Assembly (NCBI GenBank): GCA_017507205.1
Contig: JAFWBH010000086.1
Coordinates: 1-13,759, forward strand
Length of the DNA stretch: 13,759 nt
Reading direction: 5' to 3'
Source: Clostridia bacterium
GTDB lineage: Bacteria; Bacillota; Clostridia; Christensenellales; CAG-917
The notes under the pieces were generated by a model. That model ran no database searches and had not been told where the DNA came from. It worked only from the letters and a program-made list of their open reading frames with translations. Of the stretch, positions 6,866-13,279 are shown piece by piece (the first letter of the stretch is position 1; every line of letters begins with the position of its first letter). Both the position numbers and the translations under genes were made by a program.

Positions 6866-6880
6866 GTATATTTTATATAC
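6866..6880 (+). promoter_or_regulatory. Small AT-rich inverted repeat in the rpmH leader
   Basis: GTATAT-TTT-ATATAC, a perfect 6-bp dyad, begins within a few bases of the expected rpmH transcription start. Directly after it comes TTATACTAAA (6881-6890), a 10-mer also present at 3848-3857 in the ychF promoter region. At this AT content chance is a real alternative. Confidence 0.25.
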
Positions 6881-6920
6881 TTATACTAAAAAATAATTAT
6901 CCTAAACGGAGGCAACAATA

Positions 6921-7055
6921 ATGAAACAAACTTACCAACCCAAGAAAAGACAAAGAAGCAAAGTCCACGGATTCCGTGAAAGAATGAAGTCAACAAGTGG
7001 TAGAAAGGTCTTGAAGCGCAGACGTGCAAGAGGCAGAAAAGTTCTCAGCGCATAA
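6921..7055 (+). CDS. rpmH: Large ribosomal subunit protein bL34
   Basis: A 44-residue, highly basic protein beginning MKQTYQPKKRQRSKVHGF and ending in an Arg/Lys-rich helix (RRRARGRKVLSA), the standard length and sequence of bL34. It is a late-assembling protein of the 50S subunit that contacts 23S rRNA. A strong Shine-Dalgarno GGAGG (6908-6912) precedes the ATG by 8 bases. It is the first gene of the cluster and lies 10 bases before rnpA, the near-universal arrangement. The usual oriC/dnaA on its upstream side is replaced here by argS. The gene is too short for common ORF length cut-offs. Confidence 0.98.
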   Translation: MKQTYQPKKRQRSKVHGFRERMKSTSGRKVLKRRRARGRKVLSA

Positions 7056-7065
7056 TAAGTGAACG

Positions 7066-7398
7066 ATGGAGAAGCAATTCCGACTGAAAAGAAGATCGGC
7101 GTTTGCCTATGTTTATAGAAAGTGCGAAAGGTCATCTGCTCGCAGTCTTGTGCTTCTTCACACAAAATCACGTGGTGGGATCAAAATCGGCATCTCCGTC
7201 TCAAAAAAAGTGGGCGGAGCTGTCGTGCGAAACAGAGTCAAAAGGCTGATTCGTGAAGGCATAAACAACATCTTCCCTCAAATCAAGGGGGGATACAACT
7301 ATGTCATCGTTGCCAAGGCAACGGCAGCAGAATGTGACTACTATGCAATATGCGAGGATGTGAAAAGCATCTTTGAAAGAGCAGAGAAATTATGCTGA
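7066..7398 (+). CDS. rnpA: Ribonuclease P protein component
   Basis: A 110-residue basic protein that binds the catalytic RNase P RNA and helps it remove 5' leaders from pre-tRNAs. The hallmark basic helix, SKKVGGAVVRNRVKRLIRE (46-64), is intact, and the N-terminal FRLKRRSAFAYVYRKCER (5-22) matches the substrate-binding cleft segment (F..Y-type aromatic positions). The ATG lies 10 bases after the rpmH stop, with no clear Shine-Dalgarno in between, so translation is probably coupled to rpmH; no better in-frame start fits the family N-terminus. The last 7 bases overlap the start of yidD. The RNA partner gene (rnpB) is not in the window. Confidence 0.97.
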   Translation: MEKQFRLKRRSAFAYVYRKCERSSARSLVLLHTKSRGGIKIGISVSKKVGGAVVRNRVKRLIREGINNIFPQIKGGYNYVIVAKATAAECDYYAICEDVKSIFERAEKLC

Positions 7399-7637
7399 AA
7401 AAACTTTGCTTCAGTGCTTTGCACTGGTATAAGGCGACACTCAGTCCCTACATCGGCAGAAACTGCAAGTATACACCCACTTGCTCAATGTATGCCTTCG
7501 ATGCCATCAAAAAGCATGGCGTCATCAAGGGCATTGCAATGGGTAGCTGGCGCATTCTCCGATGCAACCCCTTTTCAAAGGGTGGTTTTGACCCTGTCAA
7601 AGAAAATTATAGAGGAAACGCAAAATGGCTAGTTTAG
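7392..7637 (+). CDS. yidD: Membrane protein insertion efficiency factor YidD
   Basis: An 81-residue protein of the YidD family. It shows the family core: amphipathic N-terminus (LKKLCFSALHWYKATLSPYIG), then CKYTPTCSMYA (25-35) with two conserved Cys, AIKKHG (38-43), WRILRCNPFSKGGFDPV (53-69) with the third Cys at 58. YidD sits at the inner face of the membrane and helps YidC/Sec insert membrane proteins; its exact chemistry is unknown. It overlaps rnpA by 7 bases at the start and yidC by 13 bases at the end, so the three are tightly coupled in translation. Normal length for the family. Confidence 0.96.
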   Translation: MLKKLCFSALHWYKATLSPYIGRNCKYTPTCSMYAFDAIKKHGVIKGIAMGSWRILRCNPFSKGGFDPVKENYRGNAKWLV

Positions 7638-8890
7638 ACTACGCACGCAAGAAAAAAGCACTCATATACGCCGTTGCATTGCTCATCGGCGTTTGTTGCA
7701 TTGTGCTCAGCGCTTGCAATAAAGATACAGGTGTTTATGACGTGTCCAAGGACAACCTTGAGGTCAATCACTTTGTCGGGAAATTCATATACGTCTTGTA
7801 TGAAAACATCGGCAACTTTGGCTGGACTGTCGTGGCATTCACCGTCATATTGAAGGTTGCACTTTCACCTCTTGATATATGGCAGAAGCTGGTCACCCGT
7901 AAAAATGCAAAGAAAATGGAACGCATGAAGCCTCAGCTTGAGGTCTTGCAGGCAAAATACGGCGATGACAAGCAAAAATTCCAACAAGAGCAAATGGCTC
8001 TCTACAAGAGAGAAAAATATTCAATGTTTGGAGCATGCCTTCCTATGATCGTCACCTTGGTGGTGTTCTTTGTCATGTTTGCCGGCTTCAGAGAAATGTC
8101 TGGCTGGAAATTTGCAAGCGACTATCAAGCATACAGAACAGAGTATAACTCTGTTATGGCAGAGGAGCTGGGCGATGATTGGAAAAACTTCACTGGCAAT
8201 GGAGAGGAATACAACGCAGCCAAGGACAAGGCACAACAAGCTGTCTATGATATGTATTATTCAGAGGAGCAAGTGGAAAGCAGAAGCTTCCTCTGGATCA
8301 AAAACATCTTTTCACCTGACAGCTGGAGCCCTGAAGTCCCTGATTATTTGACAATCACAGGCAAGTCAGGTGTTTCAACAGTCCGTGTTGTCGGCATTAC
8401 AGCTGACGAATATGAGGATGTTATGGGCAAGCTTCTCGGCACAGGTGGCTGGGGCAAAAACGGCACCTGGAACGGATGGCTTCTTCTCCCCATCCTTTCA
8501 CTTGTGTTGAACATTGTGTCACAAAAGCTGATGACAATGGTTCAAGGCAACGGCGAAAAGAAGGAAAAGAAGGAGAAGGTATCCCTCAAGGAAAGATGGG
8601 CAAAGCTCAAGAATGCTGGCAACGAGCAAGATGGACAAGCACCTCAAGAGCAAAAGCAGGTTGATCAAAACCAAATGAGCATGAAGATGATGACATATAT
8701 GATGCCCGTCATCACAGCAGTATTTGCACTTATGTATTCATCAGCATTTGCACTGTATATGTTTGTCAGCTCACTTGTGGCAACTCTGTTCCAATTGATC
8801 TTCAACCTTGCATTTATGATTGCTGACAAAAAGGAAAAGAACGGCCCTCAAAAGCCTAAGAAGGTCAAAGCAAACAAGGCAAACAACTAG
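7625..8890 (+). CDS. yidC: Membrane protein insertase YidC/Oxa1/Alb3 family, with large loop insertions
   Basis: A 421-residue insertase that places membrane proteins into the cytoplasmic membrane alone or with SecYEG. The N-terminus is a lipoprotein signal: basic start, hydrophobic core (12-28), lipobox LSAC with Cys31. Core helices lie at about 62-84 (with Lys77 in the place of the conserved hydrophilic-groove Arg), 136-155, 284-303, 355-375 and 377-400. A Lys-rich cytoplasmic hairpin (87-135) separates the first two. Unusual features: about 130 residues between the second and third core helices (155-283), where simple Gram-positive YidC has far fewer, although the conserved SFLWIKNIF (221-229) is kept; and a Lys/Gln-rich stretch (306-350) before the fourth. 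The tail (401-421) is basic, as in ribosome-binding YidC2 types. RBS AGAGGAAA (7611-7618); the start overlaps yidD. Confidence 0.96.
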   Translation: MASLDYARKKKALIYAVALLIGVCCIVLSACNKDTGVYDVSKDNLEVNHFVGKFIYVLYENIGNFGWTVVAFTVILKVALSPLDIWQKLVTRKNAKKMERMKPQLEVLQAKYGDDKQKFQQEQMALYKREKYSMFGACLPMIVTLVVFFVMFAGFREMSGWKFASDYQAYRTEYNSVMAEELGDDWKNFTGNGEEYNAAKDKAQQAVYDMYYSEEQVESRSFLWIKNIFSPDSWSPEVPDYLTITGKSGVSTVRVVGITADEYEDVMGKLLGTGGWGKNGTWNGWLLLPILSLVLNIVSQKLMTMVQGNGEKKEKKEKVSLKERWAKLKNAGNEQDGQAPQEQKQVDQNQMSMKMMTYMMPVITAVFALMYSSAFALYMFVSSLVATLFQLIFNLAFMIADKKEKNGPQKPKKVKANKANN

Positions 8891-8898
8891 GAGTAAAT

Positions 8899-9726
8899 AT
8901 GAACAAATTTGTAGAAGTCAAGGCCTCAACTGTGGATCTTGCTGTGGCAAACGCCCTTGAACAATTGGGTGTCAGCCGTGACAGAGTCCAGGTTGAAGTG
9001 CTTTCAAAGGGTGGTCTGTTTTCAAGAGCCCAAGTGAGAGTGACAATTGTTGAAACCATTCTCACCAAAGTCGAAGACTTTGTCAATGGCATTCTTGAAA
9101 GGATGATGCTGGTGTCAAGAGCAACCGTCACCAGCGAAAACGGCACCCTTAATATAGAAATCACCGGCGAGGATAGTGGCACTGCCATTGGCTATCGTGG
9201 TGAATCACTTGACGCCATTCAATATTTGGTGCTTACATTCCTCAATCAAGAGAAGAGTGACATCAAAAAAGTGGTGGTAGACAGTGAGAATTATCGTGAA
9301 AAGAGAAAGGAAACATTGACAGCACTTGCTCTCCGTCTTGCTGAAAAGGCACATCGCACTTGTAGAAGGATTGAGCTTGAACCAATGAATCCTTTTGAAA
9401 GACGTGTCATTCACAGCGCACTTGTTGACAGCGAAATTGCTGACACAGTCAGCGAGGGTGAGGACATCGCAAGGCACGTTGTCATCATTCCCAAGGGAGT
9501 TGAGCTTAAGGGCGATAGACGCAGAGGCAACAATCGTTCTGGCAAAAACAACACAAGAAGGGACAGAGATCAAAAGCCCAGAAAGGAAAAGAAGGAAGTC
9601 AACTATGACGATATCCCCGATGGAAACGTCTATTCACTTCTTTCAGAGGATGATGACTTTGTGAAGCCTGCCCCCATCAAGACAGGCCCTCCCAAGTTTA
9701 AGAGCTTTGGTGGAAAGAAGAGATAA
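8899..9726 (+). CDS. khpB: RNA-binding protein KhpB (Jag/EloR), Jag_N-KH-R3H
   Basis: A 275-residue cytoplasmic RNA-binding protein. Residues 2-50 form the Jag_N domain (VEVKASTVDLAVANALEQLG). A KH domain follows (about 58-130) with its nucleic-acid loop at IGYRGESLDAIQYL (97-110), then an R3H domain (131-198) containing EPMNPFERRVIHSAL (161-175). In streptococci the family member pairs with KhpA and influences cell elongation; it is nearly always encoded after yidC in Bacillota. Compared with the about 205-residue B. subtilis Jag, this protein has an additional tail of some 75 residues (200-275) rich in Arg, Lys, Asn and Gly, then acidic, then basic again, and likely unstructured. RBS AGGAG (8889-8893) overlaps the yidC stop and is 5 bases before ATG. 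Its stop overlaps the mnmE start by one base. Confidence 0.96.
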   Translation: MNKFVEVKASTVDLAVANALEQLGVSRDRVQVEVLSKGGLFSRAQVRVTIVETILTKVEDFVNGILERMMLVSRATVTSENGTLNIEITGEDSGTAIGYRGESLDAIQYLVLTFLNQEKSDIKKVVVDSENYREKRKETLTALALRLAEKAHRTCRRIELEPMNPFERRVIHSALVDSEIADTVSEGEDIARHVVIIPKGVELKGDRRRGNNRSGKNNTRRDRDQKPRKEKKEVNYDDIPDGNVYSLLSEDDDFVKPAPIKTGPPKFKSFGGKKR

Positions 9727-11045
9727 TGAAGACAATAGTTGCAATTTCAACGCCCATCGGGGCTGGCGGCATCGGCATCGTGCGTATATCTGGAAAGGAC
9801 GTAAGGAAAATAGCCGATGCTGTTTTCTTTAAAAAAGGACAGGGAGTGGGGCAAATTCTTCTTGAAAACCCTCTCAAAATGATCTTTGGCACATTCAATG
9901 GCATTGATTTCAATGACAAGGGTTATACTGTCTTTTTCCCCGAAAATAAGTCATTTACAGGGGAAGATACCGTAGAGTTTTATCTCCACGGTGGTGTCCG
10001 TATTATGAAGGGCGCAGTTGAAGTAATATTGAGCCACGGTGCAGTGCCAGCAGAGGCAGGAGAGTTTACAAAGAGAGCCTACCTCAACGGAAGAATGTCC
10101 TTGTCAGACGCCGAAGGCGTGGCTGATATGATTCACGCAGAAAGCACTGCTGGTATTCGTGCTGCATACAGAATGATGCAGGGTGGCGTTGCAGACAAGG
10201 TCAATGGCATTATGGATGACCTTCTCACTGTTTTGGCGACCTTAGAGGCTTCTCTGGACTACCCAGACGAAATGGAAGACGAGGTTATGCCAGCCCTTGA
10301 CAATGTGCTTCCAAGCATTCTAGAAAGGGTTGAGATACTTGCCAAGTCATTTTATATGGGACGCATTGCCAAGTATGGCGTTGATGTGGTCATAGCAGGC
10401 GAGCCAAATGTGGGCAAGTCATCACTCTTGAATGCTCTTGTAGGCGAAAACAGAGCCATTGTCACAGACATTGCAGGCACCACAAGAGATACAGTCACAG
10501 CACGTGCAGAGGTGGGTGGAGTTCTCATCAACCTTACAGACACAGCTGGCCTCAGAGAAAGTGATGATGTGGTTGAAGCCATTGGTGTTGAAAAAGCAAG
10601 AAAGGCCATTGAGGGCGCTGATGTTGTCCTCTATGTTCTTGACGGAACAAAGGACTTGAAGCCCGATCAAATTACAACCACAGGCAAGGTGTATTACGTC
10701 TACAACAAGTGCGATAAGCAAGGCTTTTCAGCACCAGAGGGGGAAAATATATTCATCGTGTCTGCTGTCAGTGGACAAGGCATTGGCGACCTTGCTTCAG
10801 CCATTGCATCGGTCTATGAGGAAGGCACAATTGACGGTGACCTCATCACATCTCAACGACACGTATCGGCACTTAAAAGTGCAATTTTGGCAATACAAAG
10901 TGCCGTTTCAAACAAAACAGACACAATTGATTGCGTGTTGATTGATCTTAGAGAGGCATACAATCACCTTGGAGAAATCACAGGTGCAACAGCCACAGAG
11001 GACATTGTTGACAACATCTTTTCAAAGTTCTGTGTCGGCAAATAA
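9726..11045 (+). CDS. mnmE: tRNA modification GTPase MnmE
   Basis: A 439-residue GTPase that works with MnmG to add the 5-(carboxymethyl)aminomethyl group to wobble U34 of certain tRNAs. The N-terminal folate-binding domain (1-118) starts TIVAISTPIGAGGIGIVRISG. A helical domain follows, with the G domain inserted: P-loop GEPNVGKS (225-232), GTTRD (251-255), DTAGLR (272-277), NKCD (327-330). The C-terminal FCVGK carries Cys436, the conserved C-terminal Cys needed for modification. Length is slightly below the usual 450-460. The ATG overlaps the khpB stop (ATAATG arrangement), a clear sign of coupled translation, and mnmG follows after 13 bases. The AAGAAGAGA just upstream, inside khpB, may be its ribosome site. 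Confidence 0.98.
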   Translation: MKTIVAISTPIGAGGIGIVRISGKDVRKIADAVFFKKGQGVGQILLENPLKMIFGTFNGIDFNDKGYTVFFPENKSFTGEDTVEFYLHGGVRIMKGAVEVILSHGAVPAEAGEFTKRAYLNGRMSLSDAEGVADMIHAESTAGIRAAYRMMQGGVADKVNGIMDDLLTVLATLEASLDYPDEMEDEVMPALDNVLPSILERVEILAKSFYMGRIAKYGVDVVIAGEPNVGKSSLLNALVGENRAIVTDIAGTTRDTVTARAEVGGVLINLTDTAGLRESDDVVEAIGVEKARKAIEGADVVLYVLDGTKDLKPDQITTTGKVYYVYNKCDKQGFSAPEGENIFIVSAVSGQGIGDLASAIASVYEEGTIDGDLITSQRHVSALKSAILAIQSAVSNKTDTIDCVLIDLREAYNHLGEITGATATEDIVDNIFSKFCVGK

Positions 11046-11058
11046 TATTAAATAAGAT

Positions 11059-12903
11059 ATGAAGAAATTTGATGTCATAGTGATAGGAGCAGGGCACGCT
11101 GGCGTTGAGTCGGCATTTGCAGTGGCAAGGCTTGGAAAGCAAGTCCTTCTTTCCTGCACTGATTTTGGCACAATTTCATATATGGCTTGCAATCCAGCAA
11201 TTGGTGGCACGGCCAAGGGTCATCTCGTCAGAGAGATTGACGCACTTGGTGGTGAAATGGGGCTTACGGCTGACCAATCACTTGTGCAAATCAAAATGCT
11301 CAATCGCGCCAAAGGTCCGGCAGTATTTTCCCTTCGTGGTCAACAGGACAAAAACCTTTACCACGAGCTTATGGTTGAAAAGCTCAAAAAGGCAAAGGGC
11401 ATAACTCTTTATGAAGGAGAGGCAGTGAGGATTGTCACAGAGGGTGGCAGGGCAACAGGTGTTGAGTTTGCATCTGGTGACATCTTCAAGTGTGATGCAG
11501 TTGTCCTTGCATCAGGTGTTTATCTCAACGGAAAGATTATTACAGGTGAATATACTCTTTCAAGTGGCCCAAGTGGATATACTCCTGCGACCAAGCTCAC
11601 AGACAATCTTATTGAGCTAGGATTGCCTATGCGCCGTTTTAAAACCGGCACCCCTGCAAGAATATATCGTGACAGCATTGACTTTTCAAAAATGGAAATC
11701 CAGCTTGGTGAAAACACTGACAGGTTTTCATTTATGTCAACAATGGCAACCTTTGAGGAAGAGCCGTGCTATCTTACCTACACCAATGAGGAAACACACA
11801 AGATTATTCTTGACAATATACACAGAAGTCCCCTCTACAATGGCAGTATAAGTGGTGTTGGCCCAAGATATTGCCCAAGCATTGAGGATAAGGTGGTGAG
11901 GTTCAAGGATAAATCACGCCATCAAATCTTTGTTGAGCCAGAGGGACTCCACAGCGATGAGATGTATATACAAGGTATGTCGAGCTCACTGCCTCATGAC
12001 GTGCAGGAGAAGATGTATCGCACCCTTCCCGGTCTTGAAAATTGCAGATTTGCAAAATATGCCTATGCAATTGAGTATGATTGCCTCGATCCTCTTGCAT
12101 TGAAGCCATCTCTTGAAAGCAAAGCAATTGAAAACCTCTTTTCAGCAGGACAAGTCAATGGAAGCAGTGGATATGAAGAGGCAGGCGCACAAGGGCTTAT
12201 GGCTGGTGTCAATGCAGTGAGAAAGATTGAGGGCAAGGATCCATTTATTCTTCGTCGTGACCAAGCATATATTGGCGTGCTCATTGATGATTTGGTGACA
12301 AAAGGCACCAATGAGCCATATCGTATGATGACTGCAAGAGCAGAGCATCGCATCAAGCTCCGTCAAGATAATGCAGATATGCGCCTCACTGAATTGGGAT
12401 ATGAAATTGGTGTTGTTGGTGAAGAAAGATATAATGCACTCCAAGCCAAAAAAGCACAAATGGCACAAATTCTCAAAGAGGCAGAAAAGACTATGCCCAA
12501 GGAAATATCAGACCAAATTCTCACAAAATGGGATGAGCCTATTGCAAGAAAAACACCCACTCTTTACGAGATGATGAAGCGTCCAAATGCAAGGCTTGAA
12601 GATGTCAAGGCACTTCTTCCTTTTGAGGTTGATGATGAGGCTCTCAACAGTGTAATCATTGAGTGCAGATACTCTGGCTATCTTGAAAAGGAAGAGGGGA
12701 TTGTCCGTGAGCAGAAGCGTCTTGAGGACAAGCTTCTCCCCGAGGATATAGATTATTCATCCATCAAAGCCCTCAGAATTGAGGCAAGACAAAAGCTTGA
12801 CAAGGTGCGTCCATTAAACCTCGGACAAGCCTCACGCATATCAGGCGTTTCACCGGCAGATATCGCAGTATTGATAGTTTATCTACAAAAAATGGGCAAA
12901 TAA
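11059..12903 (+). CDS. mnmG: tRNA uridine-5-carboxymethylaminomethyl modification enzyme MnmG
   Basis: A 614-residue FAD-dependent partner of MnmE in wobble-U34 modification. The FAD-binding dinucleotide fold opens the protein (VIVIGAGHAGVESA, 6-19), followed by the family signature NPAIGGTAKGHLVREIDALGG (45-65). Further hallmarks are GPRYCPSIEDKVVRF (268-282), NGSSGYEEAGAQGLMAG (367-383) and TARAEHRIKLRQDNAD (425-440). The C-terminal MnmE-binding helical domain ends SGVSPADIAVLIVYLQK. The full typical length is present. The spacer to mnmE is 13 bases, AT-rich, without an evident Shine-Dalgarno (only AAATAAG), so coupling to mnmE is likely. This is the last gene before a strong terminator; rsmG (gidB), the usual next gene in Bacillota, is absent here. 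Confidence 0.98.
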   Translation: MKKFDVIVIGAGHAGVESAFAVARLGKQVLLSCTDFGTISYMACNPAIGGTAKGHLVREIDALGGEMGLTADQSLVQIKMLNRAKGPAVFSLRGQQDKNLYHELMVEKLKKAKGITLYEGEAVRIVTEGGRATGVEFASGDIFKCDAVVLASGVYLNGKIITGEYTLSSGPSGYTPATKLTDNLIELGLPMRRFKTGTPARIYRDSIDFSKMEIQLGENTDRFSFMSTMATFEEEPCYLTYTNEETHKIILDNIHRSPLYNGSISGVGPRYCPSIEDKVVRFKDKSRHQIFVEPEGLHSDEMYIQGMSSSLPHDVQEKMYRTLPGLENCRFAKYAYAIEYDCLDPLALKPSLESKAIENLFSAGQVNGSSGYEEAGAQGLMAGVNAVRKIEGKDPFILRRDQAYIGVLIDDLVTKGTNEPYRMMTARAEHRIKLRQDNADMRLTELGYEIGVVGEERYNALQAKKAQMAQILKEAEKTMPKEISDQILTKWDEPIARKTPTLYEMMKRPNARLEDVKALLPFEVDDEALNSVIIECRYSGYLEKEEGIVREQKRLEDKLLPEDIDYSSIKALRIEARQKLDKVRPLNLGQASRISGVSPADIAVLIVYLQKMGK

Positions 12904-12941
12904 ACCATTTGATAGGTTAAAATACAAAAAATAAGCATAAT

Positions 12942-12971
12942 AAAAGCGAGCATATGACAATGCTCGCTTTT
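12942..12971. terminator. Terminator after mnmG, usable from both sides
   Basis: A perfect 12-bp hairpin, AAAAGCGAGCAT (12942-12953) with ATGCTCGCTTTT (12960-12971), 6-nt loop, followed by T to 12973. The A-run on the left gives a T-run on the minus strand, so it also ends the convergent Dabb gene (stop at 12987). It closes the cluster that starts at the 6829-6857 promoter. Confidence 0.93.
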
Positions 12972-12986
12972 TTGATTTAAATACTG

Positions 12987-13277
12987 TCAGATGATGTAGT
13001 CAATTGCCACCGAGCTTGACCTCACTGCGTGCATATGTGTTTTTACAACAGAGCAGTGATAGGTGTCCTTTTGATAGCGATCTAGGGCAAGCTCATCCTC
13101 AACTGTCACAATGAGTGCAACGTCATAGCTACGCTCAGAATGAAGATAGTCTATGCCCACCTCAATGGACTTTAATTCAGGCACCTTGCCTTCCATTGAA
13201 AGAAGCACCTCTTTTGCTTTGAGGCAATTTTCAAGGGAATTGTCTTTAAGCTTGAAAAGAACGATATGCTTGACCAT
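12987..13277 (-). CDS. Dabb-fold (stress-responsive alpha/beta barrel) protein
   Basis: A 96-residue single-domain protein matching the Dabb pattern: MVKHIVLFKLKD start, a helix with conserved Leu residues (LKAKEVLLSMEGKVPELKSIEVGID), SYDVALIVTVEDELALDRYQ, then a His-containing stretch and a final VAIDYII strand. Dabb proteins are small dimeric alpha/beta barrels; most are of unknown function, and some are stress-induced or act as cyclases in other organisms, so no reaction is assigned. Where many Dabb proteins read YQxHPxH, this one reads YQKDTYH. The start is firm: AAGGAG lies 6 bases before ATG and is part of the last codons of the upstream transporter gene, whose stop is two bases away. 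The two are therefore one transcription unit. Confidence 0.87.
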   Translation of the reverse strand: MVKHIVLFKLKDNSLENCLKAKEVLLSMEGKVPELKSIEVGIDYLHSERSYDVALIVTVEDELALDRYQKDTYHCSVVKTHMHAVRSSSVAIDYII

Positions 13278-13279
13278 AA

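Noticed and set aside
6897..6905. TTATCCTAA as a DnaA box marking oriC before rpmH
   Set aside because: Only 7 of 9 match to TTATCCACA, single and without others or an AT-rich unwinding region nearby, so it is not evidence of an origin.
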